This document shows positions 1 to 11,386 of a DNA stretch of 64,000 nucleotides, one piece after another (within the stretch, counting starts at the first letter, position 1; every line of letters starts with the position of its first letter). Position numbers and translations under genes: made by a program. Source of the stretch: Undaria pinnatifida (Eukaryota; Sar; Phaeophyceae; Laminariales; Alariaceae). The notes under the pieces are model-generated. The model was not told where the DNA came from. It ran no database searches and worked only from the letters and a program-made list of their open reading frames with translations. The stretch is from assembly GCA_012845835.1 (NCBI GenBank), contig JABAKD010000020.1, positions 3,544,936 to 3,608,935 on the forward strand. The letters run 5' to 3'.

Positions 1-3000
1 ACTGGATCGGACGAGACTTTTCGCGTTTCCGCGCTTGCTTGAACAGCCAGTGCTTTCACGCCCGCAACATCTGTCGATGGAGCCGATGAAGTTCCTGTCC
101 CCACCGTGGCGGCATTCTGAGGAGACTGCGACCCCCCCGCCTTCTCATCTGCCGCGGCGGTTCTTTCCTCCCCGCGCGCGCCCCCAAGCCCCTTCTTCGG
201 CGACACAAGCTTTTCGTCTACCCTCTCGGTCTCCGGCGACGCACCCGCCAGGTCACCATTACTCGCGACGACACCAGCGTCAGAGTTTGATCGCCGCTTC
301 CCTCCAGAAGTCCTTTCCCGGTCGGTCTCCGTTTTGTCAGTGCCGAGTCCCCGCTCACCGCTCCCTGACGACCGGGCTCGCGCTTTCTCCGCGGCCAAGT
401 CTGATCCTGCTGGCCCCAGTTTAGCCGCCGCCGCCGCCGCATGACCTACGCCGCCGTTCTGTTCCGTCTTTACGTCGGAACCGTCGCGGCCTTTGTCGTC
501 CGAGGGGCGCCGCTGCCGCGCAGGGCACGAGTTCCCTACAGGCTCGGTTGTACTGACCGGCGCGTCCGATCTCTCTTTCGCGTCCGGCCTGACGCCCGCC
601 TTGCCCCGCGGCGGCACCGACTGAAGCTCGCCATCGTCCCGATCCTCTGCGCTCCGCATCTTAGAGCCAATCGTCTCTGCCCCCTCCTTTACTAGCGTCG
701 CTCCATCCCTAGCTGTTGCCGTCGCCCGTCCTCCCCTATCTCGCGCCAGGCGTGGCTCGTCCACAGGCCCGCCCCGAGGCTCGCCGTGCTGGTGCTGCTC
801 GCCGCGACCGTCGGTCCGGCGGTTCCCGACATCCTCCGCGTTGCCCCAGCGGCTCGATCTCGAGGGGGGCGAGACAGGGCGGCTCGGCATCACCACCGTC
901 GCGGAGAGGCTATCGATCACCAGCTCCCCTTCCTCCGGCTCCTCTTCCTGGGGCGGCGCCAAATCGACCGCTTGCTCCTCGTCCCTGCTGTCGGCCCTGA
1001 CCCTACGGCCGCTGTCTCGCCCCCCGCCCCCGCCTCCTCGCCTTCGGTCTTCCGATCGCCCCCGGCGCTCTTCCCGCTCTTCCCGTCTATGCCGATCGCG
1101 GTCCCGGTCCCGGTCGCCTAGCCTGTGTCGGTCACGCCCGATCTCGCCTATGGCAGATCCTGCTATGAGGCTGGCTGCCCCCGCACCGCCACCTCCGCCC
1201 GCAAGAGACATGCCCGTCCCCGTGATCGAGTGTCCCGAGCGGCCGGAGCCTCCACCGGCCATTGCGCCGCCCTCTCCGTGCCGCGCCTGGGCGTTTGATC
1301 GCCCTCGCGAGTCGTCTCGAAGAGGGGAGGAGGGGCGCCGGCGGCTGGACCCGTCCCTTATGGCGGACTGCTGTGCGCGCTCCGAAGACCTGCGGCTCGC
1401 GCGAAGCTAAGAGGAGGGGGGCGGCAGGTTGGGCGTGCAGAAAGTTGGGCGTGCGGGTGGACGGGCGGGTGAGGGGTGGAAGTTTTCAACGAAAGCGGAG
1501 GGGGTGCAGATGGTGTAGATGCAGTAACCGAAAAAGTTCCAAAGGTACCGCCACCGGATCGCGTTTGGCGACGGCAGGCAACAAAGGTAGACAATCTCAA
1601 GAACAAGGGGGGCGGGGGGGGGTGACCTACGCGCACAACGCGTTAGTCACTGAAACATCCACGCGCTTGAGAGGTGGGGGCTCACCCAGACGGGTGCAAA
1701 AGGAGCAACAGGATATGACTCGACGTCTGGGGGGGCTCTCTAGGTGCGCGGATCAACACAAAATCGTAGGCAACATAAAAGCCTGGTGCGGCTTGGCTTC
1801 GCAGCTACTACCCTTGTTTGTTCCAGTTTGTAAACAAACGCCTCACTAACGCACACATCTCTCATGCCACACCACCAGAAACATAGCGCAATCTCGTTCG
1901 CGCACGCATTCTCATTCCACGCCCACACACGATCGCATCTAAGCCCTGCAGCCGCAATCCCAGCTACATGTCATACAAATCAATTTCACATTACGGCACA
2001 GACGTCGCACAAGGGTTCGTCGAGCACGGCGCATAAACACGCCCGCCCGAGTAACATAACCATGGCAAGCCTCAACACGGCACTCACGCTTGACGATATC
2101 GACGCACGCGCGACAGGGTCCACCCCTCCCCGCCGCCCCGACGATTCCCTGCCGCTCTTATCCGACGACCGCGCGTAGTCCTTCTCAGCGCGGTCCCTCT
2201 CAGCCCTGCCGCCGCCGTTGCGAATATCGTCGTCCGCGCTGGCGCCGTACGCGGCCAACGCTGTCGGCCGGTGGCGCCCCTCGTCGTGCCCGCCGTCCCT
2301 CCTTCTCCGACCTTCCGGCGAGTCCTCTCTCCCACCTACGCCGGAGCCGTATATGCCCAGGCTCTGTAACCCCAACCCGCGATCATCGTCGGCCCGACCA
2401 CTGCTCGACCTCCCGTGGCCTCCAACCTCCAAGCCGGCTGCCGACGGTGGCGAGCTCCCCAGCTTGTAGATATCCATGCCCGGGAGACCACCGTCCGCAG
2501 AACCTGCGTCCGTGTCGCGCCCCGCTCGCCCGTGCCTTTCCCTGCTGTCGCCTGCTCTACCCAGGGCGCTGCTAGAGACGTCCACGCCGCCGCTGCGCCT
2601 GCTGCGCTTGTCCGACCCGTCCCCGCGGCCGCCACGCCGGTGGTCTTCCACTCTCGTGGCGCTCCCCCCTCTCGATGAAGCCTCCGTGTCCAGCCTGTGG
2701 AGACCCGCCGCGTGCCGCGAGGTGTCTCCCACCGCGTGCCGTGAGGTGTCTCTGCGATCACCACCACCGACGCTCGATTCTGGCTCTAACCATTGCCGGT
2801 AGGAATCTGCTCCTCCGCGTTCTGTTCCACCGCGCTCTGCCCCGCCGCGCTCTGCGACGACTCGGTCTGCGCCACCGCGGCGAGGAGGGTTCGCCTGCAT
2901 CGAGGCATAATCGCGCGAGCCGGCACGGGCGCGCGACGGTCCTCCGTCCTCCGGCGGGGCGCGGTCTGGGTGATCGAAGTCTCGCGAGCGCTTGCGCCCA

Positions 3001-5733
3001 CGGGGCTCCTCCTCACTCCCCGCCTTCAACCGTTTGTCTTTCTTGTCCCTCTTGTCCTTCTTGCTCTTCTTCTTGTTCGGCCTGTGGCCGCGGTCCTCTT
3101 CCTCCATGTATACGTCGTGCCTGTCGCCGTGCCTTACGCCCTCGAGATCGGCGTCGCTCCTCCTTCGCTTGCGCTCAGCTTTGTCCAGCTCGCGCTCCCT
3201 GCTGCTCAACTTCCGCCTCCCGTCCGCGAGGTCGGGCTCCCTCGACGGCCACTGCGAGCCTTCCTTTCGCCATCCGTCCCTCCCCTTCTCGGCGCCCTCG
3301 TGCAAGTCATCGTACCCTCCTCTGCTTCGCGCCACCTCGCGGCTCTCGCCAATATCGTGGTGCCGGCGACCTTCCTCCCTGTCGCGCCCCCCCGCGCGGT
3401 CCGACTCTTTGCCCCTCCCCCTCTCCGCCTTGTCCGACCTGTCTCGGTTGTCCCCGGTGGTATGTTGGCGTCGAATCTCCTCCCTGTCGCGAACGCCGCC
3501 AGCCGCGGCAGAGGGGTCTTTTCCATTGCCTCTTCCCTCTAAACCCTTAGCATCTGCGCTCCTTCCCTCTGCGCCCCTTCTGTCAGAGCCCCTTCCCTCG
3601 GCGCCCCTGTCTCTTCTGTCCCTCCCCCTGTCCCTATCCCTTTCCCTCTCCCCTTGCCTATCCCGTGGTCGTTCTTGCTCCCGACCTTTTCCGCGGTCAC
3701 GACGGCTCTCCTCAGCCTGCTCCCTGCCCCTCTCCGCGCTCTTCGTCGGCTGGCTCCGCCTTCGCTCCCTCTCCAGCTCCCGGGCCGCTTCCTGCTCCTC
3801 GAGCTTCTTGCGGTGCGCGAGCTCCGCGGCCTTCTCCTTGGCCTCCCTCTCTATTTTCTCCTTCGCCTCCTCCTCCGCTTTCTTCTTCTTCGTCTCGGTG
3901 ATAATGCGCTGTCGTTGGGCCTCCCTGTCCTTCCTCTGCCTCTCCTTCTCCAGCCCCGCGGCCTTGCCCCTCTCCTTGCCGGCGCGACGGGCCAACTCCT
4001 TCCGCCGCTGCCTGTCCTCTGCTTCCTGCTCCCTCTTCGACAACGCGCGCTTTCGAGTGGGCGAGCGCGCCCGCGGCCCCTCTTTCGGGTCGGAGTCTCG
4101 GCCGTCAACGCCCCGCGCTGATTCGGGCTTATCCTTTGCGTCCTTTGCGTCCTTTGCGTCTTTTGCATCCTTCGTATCCTTCGCGGTGCTCGGTGATTGC
4201 ACCGGACGCTGTTCCGCCGACGAGGCGCCGTCGACGCCACCCCCGCTCACCCCGTTGTCGCTGCCGACGACCACAACGGCGGGTTTTTCCGGGGAGTCCT
4301 TGCTGCTGCCGCCCTCTGCCGCTGGCGTTGGAGCAGGGGACGCGCGAACGGGAGAGGGAGACGCTTCGCTCGGGACGGTCGATGGCGTCGACGGGGCGCC
4401 ATCGCTGTCCGACCCCTCGTCCTCCATCTTCTCCTCGAGAGTGCCTCCGAGCCCTCCGGCCGCGGCGCCCAAGCGCAGATCCTCGTCACGCGACAAGTCA
4501 TTACCGTCTCCGTTAATGCCGAGCAGGCCCCTGCCCTGCTTCAGGCGCTGCTGGGCCTCTTCGCGGGCTCTCATGAGATGGAGCGACCAGTGTCCCTCGG
4601 GGCCCTCTCGAAACGACCCCCGTCCGTGGAATGCGGTTCCCCACCAATCCCCGGGCGACTTCACCATGTTGCTGCTGGTGTTGCGTGCATAGAGCTCCTT
4701 GAGGGCGGTCTCCATGGTAGCCTTGCGGTCGTCCTCCGCCCGCGAAGTCGCTGCCGGGTCGCCGGAGCCTGGCGGCGACAGCTGGCCGACGCCAGAAGCC
4801 GCGGAAGCACCTTCAGTCCGAGCGGGCCGCGCCAGTGTCCACGCAGCGCGCTTCTTGGCCTTCTTCGAGTCCCCTGCAGACTTGCCGGCGGCGCGGGCAT
4901 CATCCTCAGCGGCTGCCGATTTCAGCGCCAAAAGCCGTTGCTCCAGTTTGCATAGGGGGGGCGTCGGCAGGGCAGAGCGCGCGCGCCACGAAGCTACCAT
5001 GGATGACAGGTGGCTGTGTTCGGTTGGGTGCAATCCTCGGGCACGCGATTTTTGTCCCTCCGAAATCATCGCCCCCACCATCCGAGGAAGCGCTTCGCTC
5101 GCCAGCTTGACAAGCTGCGCTTCCGCATCTCCCATCTTGCCCTTATGAAAAGATATGAAAACACAAGCAAAGAAGCGGCGCAGTAGGCATAGGATTATGA
5201 CAAGGTGCGAAGGGGGGAAGGCGAGGAAGCCGCATACAAGTGAAAGCGTATGCACGAACGGGGCTGAAGCGGCGCAAACTAAGGGCGTTATTGCTACACC
5301 GCCGTGTCTCCGCAAGCGTCACCCACCGCAGCAGCAGCGGACATCACGTGTTGCAGCGTCGTGGCCGTAGACGAATAGGGACGCTTGCGCGCAACTGGCA
5401 ACCTTGCAAAACTGGCTTATACAAGAGGGAAACCCACTGGACACCCGAAGCGCCCAAGCGGGAACTTGGGCCTTCCTGTTTTGCGCCTCTCTGAGCTCTC
5501 ACCTTAGACGCGGCGGCGAATCTGTACAGCACGCTGTTCACGGCGTTGATTGCACACACACAGGCCCCGAACGCCGCTCGAGCTTTCATTTCCGCCGTGT
5601 CCTTTCCCTGCTCTTCCTGCGGCATGTCCTCCACGCGCAAAGCGGCAGACCACACTTTGACGTAGCTGGTACGACCCCGTCCGCAGAACACCAACCGTAC
5701 AAGCAAGCGGGAAGCGGAGGAGCGCACATTCAT
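1..5733 (-). CDS. Large Arg/Asp/Glu/Lys-rich protein, probably nuclear; partial at left edge
   Basis: I read three exons: 5733-5503 (ATG at 5733), 5141-2088 and 1406-1 (runs off the window). Splice sites are GTGAGA at 5502, TAAG at 5142, GTGAGT at 2087 and a pyrimidine tract plus TTAG at 1407. Both introns are phase 0. Exons 1 and 2 give 77 + 1,018 residues. The N-terminal ~180 residues look folded and helical and end in a W-containing helix loosely like the end of a CTD-interacting domain; this is a weak guess. Then follow a Ser/Pro/Asp-rich stretch with AKD repeats, a highly charged coiled-coil-like stretch (KREQEAEDRQ onwards), ER/DR/RD-rich low complexity, and a Lys cluster (NKKKSKKDKRDKKDKR) that would serve as a nuclear localisation signal. 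Such composition is typical of RNA-processing or transcription-associated proteins. Exon 3 needs a frame change between 1117 and 1011. I do not recognise an orthologue. Confidence 0.7.
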
Positions 5734-6826
5734 CAGTTCAGGGCGTACGAGTTAGCAATAGGCTCTGCTTTCTCTTTTCCTGCCGGAATGTCAAGCTCGT
5801 CTTCCGACCATGACGTGGATTATATTTTATGGCGAAATGTTAAACACGTCGTGACGTAAACCTTTGTCGTCATGCGCCAGAACATCGTCGGTTTGACCAA
5901 ACGCGGGAACAAATTGTCGTTAGACTGATTTTTTTGCTGTCTTGTGAGACGCGAACAGGACAAACGCAAAAGTACCAGCAACGGTGACGGAAAAGTGCAA
6001 CCAGCCTTGGAGGCTTGTTCGACCGGCGCACCCACGCCGCGGCGAAAGTATCACAGCTACCTTGATGTCTGTCATCCAGGGCAACAATAAAACGCGGCGA
6101 CGGGGGAGACGTGAATCAATTGATCGACTGCTGCAGCAAACGTTCACGATTTCACTCGTTTCGCACACCCTATTCGATCAGACGTGTTTCTAGTGGCTAT
6201 TCAGTTGGTGTATAAACGAGTGTTCGCGACACGTTCGCCGCCGCACGTCCCCCCATTGGTTTCCCTTCCATTCGTTTTAGCCGACTCGACGCACCCAATA
6301 CGACTATATGAAGTCGGATTTGACTCAGGAACACCCCCCCCCCCCCCCAGTCCAACTAGCAGGCTGCCGAGATGTCACCCCCAAACGCACATGCAGGGGC
6401 GAACATGCGGTCAGCATGACAAGAGGGCGGCAGATCTTGAACTGCTTTGCAAATTTTCATCGCCATGCCCATCGTATAGGGCACGGTTTGCGCGCAACAG
6501 GCGTGAAACAGGGGCACGATACATCGATGCTCGATAAAATTGACGACATCGACTACAAGTCACGCAAATAAGTGACCGTTCCCCCCCCCTGCCCAAGCAG
6601 TATCATAGATGGCCTGAGGCTCTTCAGAGGCGCGGGTATGTATAACGACGTTGAACGCCAAGGCTACATCAATAACGTAAAGCACGAAGTATGATAGGCC
6701 CGTTCTGCGGAAACTTGTCAGATATGAAGCTAGCTCACATCGCCGATGCCAACCGATTGCTTTCAAACATAAGACTGCCTACAACGGGTGAAACCGTTCC
6801 AACGGGGAAAAATCTAGCCCATCAAC
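5734..6826. other. Intergenic spacer, no gene seen
   Basis: This is upstream of the start codon of the large R/D/E-rich gene. Reading frames are short on both strands and show no protein character. A run of 15 C lies near 6334 and a shorter one near 6581. No recognisable regulatory element was found. Confidence 0.5.
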
Positions 6827-7169
6827 ATGTTGCGTCTCTCTTCGTGCACAGAACACAGCCGCAGTCGCTGGGTTGATGAGGATGTCGAGATCTTCGAGCT
6901 CAACTCCTACAGGCGCTCGAGAGTAAGCAGGGACAATACTAGCGGCGTCCGCCGGGACTTGCAGGGTATCGGCGAACACCCGCGAGCACCGAACGCGCCT
7001 CTCACCATAGAGCTCTCGCCAGGCCTTTCTTGGCATGCCCCCCACGCCCTTCAGTGCATAGCCAGTCGCTGATTCCCTTGGCGCTGCCCGGATCCTTGAA
7101 GCACCGTTGCAGCAGGCCGTCAAGGCGGTCTAGGACCTGCTTCTCGAGTTTTTGCTCTCGCGCACGAGC
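6827..7169 (-). CDS. Candidate two-exon fragment of an unrecognised gene
   Basis: An acceptor (TTTGCAG) precedes an open frame at 7169-7006 that begins ARAREQKLEKQ and continues as a helical stretch ending at a GTGAGA donor. A second piece, 6938-6827, starts after GCTAG and contains GVELEDLDILINPATAAVF, which has the look of a folded protein. Joining them keeps the frame but implies an intron of only about 67 bases, far shorter than the other introns here. Only frame 0 is open through the first piece. No family was recognised, and neither start nor end was found. The pieces could be exons of one minus-strand gene, or chance. Confidence 0.3.
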
Positions 7170-9300
7170 CTGCAAACAACAAAGAGAAAAACAACACAGA
7201 TCCAACCGATAAGAAGGGACCCCGCGAGGAGGTCAAGGTTACGATGTACCAGGTACCTGGCAGCGATATAGCTAAAGGAAACGAGGACGGGTTTTGCAAC
7301 GTCACTGGCGCGCCTTGTATACACGCGCATGGGCAAGGAGAACGGCGATGTGACAACGACGACAACGAAAAAGAATAACAAAAAAGTGCGGGAATCGTAA
7401 ATTCAACGGGTTCGCCACCTCCGCCAAGGGCATGGATAGGTTGAACTAGGAGACCAACGGTGGCTTAGGTTGACGCCGGGCGGATATCGTGGATTTGATG
7501 GCTCTAGTGCTTGAAGGTACAGCGCAGCGGTACCCAACCGCTTCTAAAGCAACCGGTCAAAATTACGAATAGCATCAGTACCGCACACCTGGTACCACAC
7601 ATATATAAACCAGGGTTATCGTTAGGTAGTGAAATGCTGCGCAGATGCACCATTTTCATGATAAATCGGCTTAGCGCACCACGAAAATAAGTAGATGTGC
7701 GGCTTGTTTTGGCCGCAGGGCTAAAAAAAAACGTGCGGGTCTATAAAAAACATGGGTACCTGTTCGCCGCAGGCGAAAAAAAATCGGGGCCTCTCTTTGG
7801 TGATATTTTCGACAATTTCATCCTGAATTTATTTGTGGCTTTCCTTTTTGAGGGAACTAAGTTCAAACACAAGACGGAATTCTTTGTCCCAGGATGAAAC
7901 AAGGCCTCAAAGGCTCGCAAATACAGAGGAATATGTGGTTTCAATGATTCGAACGGTTATCGGCCGTGCTATCGTAGTAGAAGGTAGGAGTACCTCTACA
8001 TCAACGATTCGAATGTGGCAGACTATCGAGTTCGAGCGCGGGTTCTCGGCCCAAAACAGGACCAAGACTCCTGCCTGCAGCAAGCTTTCGGTGGCACGCC
8101 TTGAGCTCTCGATGCGGCTGTCTTTGTCGTGGAGGAAAAAAGGAGTTGGTCTGACAAAGCGGTTCGACATCCTTCGTGAAGCGGCGGTTGTATTTTCGAC
8201 GATGCCCCTGGAAGGCGCAAGCAACAAATACTGGAACGAACGAGCAAGATATTTCGTTTTGGGCAGCGATGATAGCGTTTTATCGCAGTTATATAGCAGC
8301 AGCTGCTGTATAGTATGTGAGATAGCGAAGGCGAGTTGCTACAGGCTGCTACCAAAATTGCGCTGATAAGGGGGCGAAATAATTGATTTAAACATTTCCA
8401 AGATTCCTCAGGGTTGATCTGCGCGCTGACACCCATGCAGTTATATTATAAAAATAAAAATACACTCCGGCTGTGTGATCGAAGATTTCGCCGAAACTCA
8501 TTTATATGAAGCAGGTTCTCTCTGTGCTTGTTTCTGTGTTCTTCGCAAGACGAGCGAATGAGACGCGCATTTTGCGTGAATTTACGCACGTACACCCAAA
8601 ATCCACGTGCTGGAGCACAAATTATAACCCTGACTACTACTGCTGTAACACGCCCATAGACTTTTCTCGCATTTCTACGAGCGGTAAAATAGCAGTAAGG
8701 GCCAAAGCAACGGAGTACAGCAACACAGCAGCACATGCGGCAGCTCGGCATCCCTTCTTCCTTATCTTGACCGCAAACGCATGCCGGGACCTCTTAGCAG
8801 TAGAGCAGCACGAAAAAAAATGACATGGTCTACTAGTGGAGCTCCAATTTGAACAGTACATGAGCGGCATACAATAAGCCTCGGGCGCTTTTGGAATTGA
8901 AAGGTTGAAACGCCGCCCGCTCTCGCGCGTAAGGGTAACGGACGCCCATTACAGGGCACGAAACATCGTATCTATGAACACCAACAACGCCGCCACGTTT
9001 GAACGAAAGAGACGTTCTCCGTGCCCCGTGATGTGATACCACCGGTAACAGGCGTTGTCGTGAAAAACGCCGGCCGGGCGGCAGGAAAGCTGAGGTTTTG
9101 TTCGCCTGCAAGCACGCGCAAGGGCGGCTGCGATGCCGTAACTAGATAGAAGGAATACACCAGGTGCAACGAAAATACAAGGTACAACGGACACGCGGAC
9201 GGAGCGTGATAGCGTGATACCAGGTACTGCAAGTCTACAACACCAGCTGCATGCACAAACATATTGAAATATCAGAAGGGCTCACCAACTACAAGCTGTT
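7170..9300. other. Spacer without a supported gene
   Basis: No reading frame here has convincing protein character. The stretch 7690-7880 is A/T-rich with poly-A runs, and 7243-7256 carries the near-palindromic TACCAGGTA motif that recurs across the window. Short frames at 7833-8436 and 8833-9262 look like noise. Confidence 0.4.
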
Positions 9301-9603
9301 TTTTTCTTTCTTTTTTTTTTTCACACATTTACTTTCCAGCTCCTGGACAAGCCGCGGTCACAGGCGTCGTCCTTGTCCCCCCCGGTTCTTGCCTTCAATT
9401 TTATCGCGCATAGGGTCCACCAGTGCCACTGCTCGTCGCTTTTTAATCGAGTTTTGCTAACTCACGCTCTCGCGTTTTACGCAAGTCAAATTGTGCACAA
9501 GAAAAAGTCCCCACGAATTTATACGAGTATGCACTCGGGGAGATTCGAACTCACGAAACTTACCTATACCAGGCTCGGGGATAACCTGATACGCCACCGG
9601 GGC
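9301..9603 (-). repeat. tRNA-like SINE candidate
   Basis: Read on the minus strand, 9596-9585 (TGGCGTATCAGG) matches the polymerase III A box at 11 of 12 consensus positions. 9550-9542 (GTTCGAATC) matches the B box exactly, about 35 bases downstream as in a tRNA. The acceptor and T stems (about 9603-9532) are only partly paired, so this is not an intact tRNA gene. Downstream, the minus strand runs for about 200 bases and ends in an A-rich tail with A11 and A7 runs (9322-9300), as a tRNA-derived SINE would. No clear target-site duplication was found, so the limits are approximate. Confidence 0.4.
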
Positions 9604-10724
9604 GGCCGGCAACCTGTAGAAGTACCTGACTCTGCTGCCGTATTTGTACCTGCAAATCCCCAAGTACACCGTTTGTTGTCTACAAATATAGAACCACGTT
9701 TACTTTTCAGGTTTACCTGGACAGCAGTAGACGACCGATACACGTGCACGATTCAATCATTATACCACGTGCCAATATCATATAACAGGTAACTTACTCG
9801 CACTCTTGACATCTCCCGCATACGTACCGTCTGGCACAGATTTAGTGGCGATGTTATACACGTATAAGCGAGAACGATATGCAAGGTCTTACCTCGCGCG
9901 TGCTGACAGATTCGCCAAAGCCCAGTCTCCTCTCCTTCGAGGGAGGGGCTACGGCACGTGCCTCCTTGTTTTTTTTGTAAGCCGACAGCGAGATCCTCCG
10001 CGACATGTTCGTTGCCGGGGGGTGATATTCTAGAACCCCCCCCCCCCCCCCGCTGACGGCGAACGGTTTGCGGTCGCTTGCTGGCAAAAACAAGATTGAC
10101 CTCCAGCCTCGCTTTTGTTTTGGAAGAAATACGAACGCAAGGACGCTTGGTTGGAAACTTGGGCTCACGGTCCGATCCCCAGAATGCCTGTCCCTGGTGC
10201 TCACGCGAACCTAGGGTTGGGAGAACGGCATAAGGGGCGGCGGTTTGCCAGATTAAAAGTGCCAACGTCTTCCTACCTAGCGATGCTCGAAACAGTAGTC
10301 GACCATCGGACGTGCGGTCCTAACGAAGCTATAGTTGGTTTGTTCGTGTCGTGTCATCTGCTGCTGTGTCGCGCGGCGAGGGACGCGATCGGGTATACCG
10401 GGTAGATCCTCACATGTACGCCATCAAACCGGCAACGCGCGGACTTCCTCGCCCCGCAAAACAAACAGGGTCAGTTGAGCCAGATAGTAATCTCGAGCTT
10501 GCTCCGGCGATCTTCACCTCAGTCAAAGGTCTTGGTCGTCTCGTTCAGCAAAAGCTTTGCACTTCCGGAGGTTGCTCACCAATTGATGACAACGGGTTTC
10601 AATAATATTTTATTGGATTCTTGGACCGGAAGCTAGGGGACAAGCACCGCGTTTCAGTAACGCAGTCATCCAGTTGCCCAGTGTTACATACTCCAGTGAC
10701 CAGGACGGCAGTAGCTCGAGGAGT
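9604..10724. other. Spacer upstream of the HD hydrolase gene
   Basis: No gene was found. A C16 run lies at 10036-10051. This interval should hold the promoter of the plus-strand gene that begins at 10725, but no recognisable promoter element was seen. Confidence 0.4.
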
Positions 10725-11354
10725 ATGGAACGCGAGGCGTGGGTACTGCAGCAGTGGCTTGCTTTATGCACCGACCTTGGCATCGACGCCGCATTCGCTG
10801 AGGAATGGGGCGAGAAAATTGTGGATGGATACAGGTATATAATGTACGATTCAGCGTTTTTGAGTTTTTTGGGGGGCAGACGACAGAAAGCGGTATACCG
10901 CCACCATTCCGCGCCACCATGCGGTACATCAAAATACACCTACGTTTTTGACCCCGATCCGCGACGCTGATTGGTCGACCCATCCTCGTACCGGTTTTTG
11001 ACACCAACTCCTTGCGGTACATCGTACCGCGGCTTCTCAGCTCGGCCGTCACCGTTTCCTGACGCGACCCATAACGCCTTCTGTCGCGAAATACATCATC
11101 ATGCGGACCGACTTTGCCCCAGGCTCTTCACGGCCCATAGCCTTTCAATTTCCGACCGAATCTCAACCATGGGCACAACGTTATGTAGCATCCAAACTCG
11201 TAGAACGACGCGCTTCCATATTCCTTCATATTTCGGATCCCTTCAGAGCAATCATTGCAACACCCCTTCCGCACACAGCACGAACGACTGCTCAACCATG
11301 CATGGCTCCCACCATACGTAGCTCACACACCCCACGTGCACGTGTTATAGTTAG

Positions 11355-11386
<32 letters not shown>

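Noticed and set aside
2992-4692. 566-residue plus-strand open frame rich in Ser, Leu and Pro
   Set aside because: It is the antisense shadow of the R/D/E/K-rich exon on the minus strand; the minus-strand reading has splice sites, charged coiled-coil composition and a coherent join.
9532-9603. Functional tRNA gene on the minus strand
   Set aside because: A and B boxes are good but the acceptor stem pairs at only four of seven positions, so a tRNA-derived repeat fits better.
10674-10724. Upstream extension of the HD hydrolase start
   Set aside because: The open frame begins at a TTG, not an ATG; the first ATG in frame is at 10725 and gives a family-like length.
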